NCBI RefSeq assembly: GCF_003589595.1
Contig: NW_020653855.1
Location: forward strand, 3,130,336 to 3,194,335
Direction: 5' to 3'
From: Hyposmocoma kahamanoa
Lineage: Eukaryota > Arthropoda > Insecta > Lepidoptera > Cosmopterigidae
Length of the DNA: 64,000 bases
In this document: one piece after another, positions 61,035 through 64,000 of the stretch
How the letters are laid out: the number at the start of each line of letters is the position of its first letter
Numbering within the stretch: position 1 is the first letter of the stretch
The notes under the pieces: model-generated
Told to the model about the DNA's origin: nothing
The model's database searches: none
What the model saw: only the letters and a program-made list of their open reading frames with translations
Program-made: the position numbers and the translations under genes

Positions 61035-63271
61035 CTGGAAAACAAAAATATATGTATACGTTTAAACGTTTGTTTTATATTATGCGATGTTATTTTTAAA
61101 TAACTCCAAATTAAAGCATTCCTATAATACCTATCAACCAGTTCCAAGACTTCGTAATTCAAAACTTTTTGCCTTTTCAAAGTTGAAAATTATGAATTAT
61201 CGATCTAATGAACATTCGAACGTATTAAATTCGATGTAAAGATTAATTGATAAATTGAACAATTTCAAGTTCAGTGTTTATTTAAGAGGGAGCAGAGGAA
61301 AAATTCCTAATCTTCGATTTGATTTTAGAGGGGTATATCCACTTTAAAGTTAAAAATAAAATATTGTATGAGTAACTACACGATATATTCAAGCATAGAC
61401 ATTAATCAGAAACATAAAACAAGAAAGTTTCCTCGATAGACAAAAATCACGAAATGACCTCTAATTTTCACATTTTTTAGATTTATCTTCGAAATGCTAC
61501 AGGTTATTAGGACAAAAATTAGATAATTAATTATATTTATGCATGATCGACAACTGTCACTACGGATTTTTTTTAATCCCTTTAGTTTTAGAGTTATTCC
61601 GCTAAAACGAATTTGGTACTTTTAATGCGCAAAATTCAACATCTCCTGTCGCATGTCACGCGAACTTCAGGCATATATTTGTTTCACAAATTTGGGCGGA
61701 GCCAACGTCAAAGCTTTTTTGGCATGAGAGCTCTTAAGGACTGTACATGGCAAGTTAAGAGCTTTCTAATTTAAAAAATGACCAGCAGGTGTAGTATAAC
61801 ATACGAGTATTCCTTGTTATGGTCTAGCTAAAGTCGATTTTTTTTATAAGAGAAGAGAATATTAAATTGATGTTTAATAATGCTAGTTATTGATCTAATA
61901 AAAATAGTGTCGTCTTATTTACTTCATTCACTTTCTCAGTCATCAAAGTGGTCATCCAGTTAAAATATATCTTTATATATATTTATATAGACCCTTGGAC
62001 ATAAATTCGCGCCATCTTGTATTTTTTTAAATGGCTGTATAGAATACAAAATGTTAGGAGCGAAGAAAACGTTTTCCCCGTTTTTAGTCAACGAGGATTA
62101 AAATATTGCTAAAAAAAAATAGTGTTATCTATATACCTGCTTCAGGTGCTGGCATGAGTGGCTTCTGGAATGGGGCTGCTGGCGCTACAATAAAATGAAA
62201 AAAAAAAAAGAAATTATTACGTCTATCTCCAGATAATAGAAATTATCATTCAACTCCAGGAACCTGTGGTCTTTGTTCCATCCGTTAAGTTATAACCGGA
62301 GCGTAGTTTTATAAAGTTCTTTTTTATTTTATTGCAAATGAAATAAATAAAAAAAATTAAATTTTATTGCGTAACCGAGAAAATGCGTTAGTAGCGTAAG
62401 GCTTAGAGGCGTAAGGGAATATCCGGTTCTTGACAATACATAAAAAATAAAGTTTTTCGTTGTTCGTTGGGTCCGTTGATTCGTTCCGTGGCTTAGTTGG
62501 TATAGCGTGCCAGACGCTATGAAGTATGCGGTATGCAAGAAGACGTCGGTTCGAATCCGACCGGATCGAAGGAATTTTTTCTGAGTGTTCAATCTTTGTA
62601 TTAATGATTATAAGGGTTCTCAAATTTTCAATTTGCCCATAAATATTATGTAGTGAATACCTTACCTAATTATTCTAGTTAGTGAATTAATGAAAAATAT
62701 TATATTGATATAAATACCCAATGAAAATGTATAATTATTAGGATTCTATTAATAGAATTATAGATAACAGATTCGCGTTAGAATTTTCGCTATGTTGCCG
62801 CTCTGACCACGTCACGTAATAATACGAGAAAGTGACGGGTAACCTTGACACTTGACGCACACATTTGTGCGTGTGCAGATAGCGCCTTGCTGTATGTAGT
62901 AGTAGTAGGTAAATAACTTTCGACCGTTGTATGGAGTGTCCGGCGTGTGCCTGTACTATGAAGACTCTGAAAAGACCTATTTACAAAAGTCCTGTTCCGA
63001 AATTCCTTCAGGCCCTTGTCTATGCCATTCACTAGGCTTTCGTGGTTAATTTATGAACTTGGAATAGGTGGCTTACCTGGTCTCCACACCGGGTTGGGTG
63101 GCTCAATATCCTTTGGTTGTGGTGGCAAAGGCTTATTCGCCAGGACTGGAGACTTCAACTGATTCATATTCATCTGTTGCACTTTACTTAGTGAAACCGG
63201 AAGTGGATGTTTTGGCTTTAGGTTGCCTGGTTTTTGGTTACGTGGAGGTCGTTGATTTGGCACTGCTGCCT
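60943..63271 (-). CDS. Proline-rich adapter-like protein, last three exons (partial gene)
   Basis: Exons 63077-63271, 62137-62184 and 60943-61034 join with matching phases (one base carried over at each junction) and strong splice sites (CTCTACAG, TTATTGTAG, GTTTTCCAG; donors GTAAGC and GTATAT). The 111 codons include PPRNQKPGNLKPKHPLP, NKPLPPQPKDIEPPNP, FQKPLMPAPEAEETYEA, and end GDSDDEDWTYEPLPSYN with a few more residues and TAG. Several PxxP segments would fit SH3 binding, and two Tyr after acidic runs (ETYEAV, WTYEPL) look like kinase or SH2 sites. This suggests a signalling adapter tail; the family is not identified. The 5' part lies beyond or is unresolved. Convergent with NDUFAF5. Confidence 0.7.
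61281..61624 (-). repeat. Interspersed repeat; empty-site partner of 17007-17762
   Basis: Matches the complement of the 17-kb copy but reads straight through the MITE target (CTAAAACTAAAGGGATT on minus). In the last intron of the proline-rich gene. Confidence 0.75.
62137..62184 (-). CDS. Proline-rich gene, 48-bp exon
   Basis: Microexon-sized; encodes PAAPFQKPLMPAPEA. Its phase (two bases, 15 codons, one base) fits both neighbours. Confidence 0.7.
62478..62612 (+). repeat. tRNA-derived SINE, family B
   Basis: A-box TGGCTTAGTTGGTATAGCG, a 20-bp insertion relative to 13275-13400, B-box GGTTCGAATCC, then GGATCGAAGGAATTTTTTCT and TTTGTATTAATGATTATAAG. Confidence 0.75.
62732..62947 (+). repeat. 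Repeat shared with 50398-50600 (inverted)
   Basis: TTCTATTAATAGAATTATAG, CACACATTTGTGCGTGTG and GTATGGAGTGTCCGG are the clearest shared blocks. Confidence 0.6.
63077..63271 (-). CDS. Proline-rich gene, 195-bp exon
   Basis: AAVPNQRPPRNQKPGNLKPK through NPVWRP; bounded by TCTCTACAG and GTAAGC. Pro, Lys, Gln and Asn dominate. Confidence 0.7.
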
Positions 63272-63411
63272 CTGTAGAGATTTTAAATTAGATTAGCTAA
63301 GTATAAAGTCTCCCTTTAATAGGAGACATTTATCCATTTATCCGGTCCGTACGCTTCTATAATAATAAAATATAAAACTGTAGTGAAACAAAAACTTTAT
63401 AATAAAGGTTA

Positions 63412-63570
63412 TTTATTATTAGGGCATGCGAAAACGGAGTGATTTTGAAAACAGGGTTTTTCGGTTTTTATTATTGCTACACAAATAATTCTTTAAAAGT
63501 ATCAGAAAACTAAAAAAACAATTGTTTTTTCGGTTAACCGAGTAACCGGTTTGCATGCCCTATTTATTAT
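63412..63570. mobile_element. Small hAT-type MITE (143 bp)
   Basis: Element 63420-63562 with ends TAGGGCATGC and GCATGCCCTA and a perfect 8-bp duplication TTTATTAT (63412-63419, 63563-63570). The interior has CGGTTAACCGAGTAACCGG. Located in an intron of, or just upstream of, the proline-rich gene. Confidence 0.85.
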
Positions 63571-63585
63571 ACAACATGTGCTTAC

Positions 63586-63650
63586 TTAGATGACAAACAT
63601 CTGTGGTAGGGATGTAGGTTGTCTCGATCTCGACGATGTTTGAAATCAAT
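63586..63650 (-). CDS. Possible upstream exon of the proline-rich gene
   Basis: On minus, an open frame reading VEIETTYIPTTDVCHL ends one base into a codon at a GTAAGC donor, which fits the phase of the next exon. The 3' splice site is unclear (no good pyrimidine tract), so the left boundary is a guess. Confidence 0.3.
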
Positions 63651-64000
63651 ATTGTAAATGATAAATGTGTACAAATGTTTATTTACAAAGAGCAACCCCT
63701 AGAGTTTCTCACTCATTCTTTTCAGGGGAATCTGCCGTACGAATGAGCAGTAGGGTTTAATCCATATGACGATTTCAAATGAAGTGCAGATTATTTGAAA
63801 TTGAGTTTTGTGGAAAAATTTAACAAAGCTTTGGGTCATAAAAATGTCCATTACAATAAACTTGAACCATGTATTATAACGGGGAAAGGAACGTGTTTAA
63901 AATGATGAAACAATTTTAAATATTATGGGAAAAGATTGAGAAGCATGCTTCACAGTCTGTGCCCCAAAATATGGGCGTAGACATTAAAAAAGTAAGCAGC
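63651..64000. other. No gene recognised
   Basis: AT-rich sequence at the window edge; nothing supported. Confidence 0.45.

Overview
This is a transposon-dense stretch of an arthropod nuclear genome, most likely an insect and probably a moth or butterfly. Genes are split by short introns with GT..AG ends, coding DNA is a small fraction, the sequence is AT-rich, and most of the rest is transposon debris of types common in Lepidoptera (tRNA-derived SINEs, RTE- and Jockey-type LINE tails, Ty3/gypsy elements, Penelope ends, TIR MITEs). The lepidopteran assignment is inference from the repeat style. No prokaryotic features, CRISPR arrays, rRNA genes or convincing functional tRNA genes were seen.

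Five host genes can be supported. (1) A small plus-strand gene at 14949-18137, three visible exons, charged coiled-coil tail, identity unknown. (2) An intronless minus-strand gene at 29315-30289 for a protein with eight C2H2 zinc fingers. (3) A two-exon minus-strand gene at 36318-37637 for the SMIM12 small membrane protein. (4) A six-exon plus-strand gene at 44262-57915 for NDUFAF5, the mitochondrial complex I assembly factor; all exon junctions keep frame and give 370 residues. (5) The last three or more exons of an unidentified minus-strand proline-rich, adapter-like protein at 60943-63271. SMIM12 and NDUFAF5 are divergent neighbours with a 4.2-kb gypsy element now between them; NDUFAF5 and the proline-rich gene converge.

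Region by region: 1-14 kb is intergenic repeat debris (Penelope ends, three SINE families, a recurrent roughly 300-bp unclassified repeat called family U here, nested hairpin elements). 14.9-18.1 kb is gene 1, whose introns hold a hAT MITE with a nested SINE and a 415-bp TAA-flanked MITE. 18.3-29.3 kb holds a MITE, a LINE 3' fragment with an RNase H domain, a stray inverted copy of NDUFAF5 exon 4, and a long foldback. 30.9-33.9 kb is a young gypsy element that has lost reverse transcriptase and RNase H. 39.8-44.0 kb is a nearly intact, very compact gypsy element on the minus strand containing a 100-N assembly gap. The NDUFAF5 introns hold a 5'-truncated LINE, a decayed DNA transposon and its MITE, and a 1-kb palindrome made of two Penelope 3' ends. 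58-64 kb holds a 24-bp minisatellite, SINEs, a second TAA-flanked MITE and a small hAT MITE.

The host genes show no shared pathway. NDUFAF5 acts in mitochondrial complex I assembly, SMIM12 is a small membrane protein of unknown role, and the zinc-finger protein is presumably a DNA-binding regulator. No new multi-gene system was found. The most unusual items are the RT-less gypsy element with identical LTRs, the two TAA-flanked MITEs with repeat-filled interiors (one with an empty site inside this same window), the Penelope palindrome, and the exon 4 copy.
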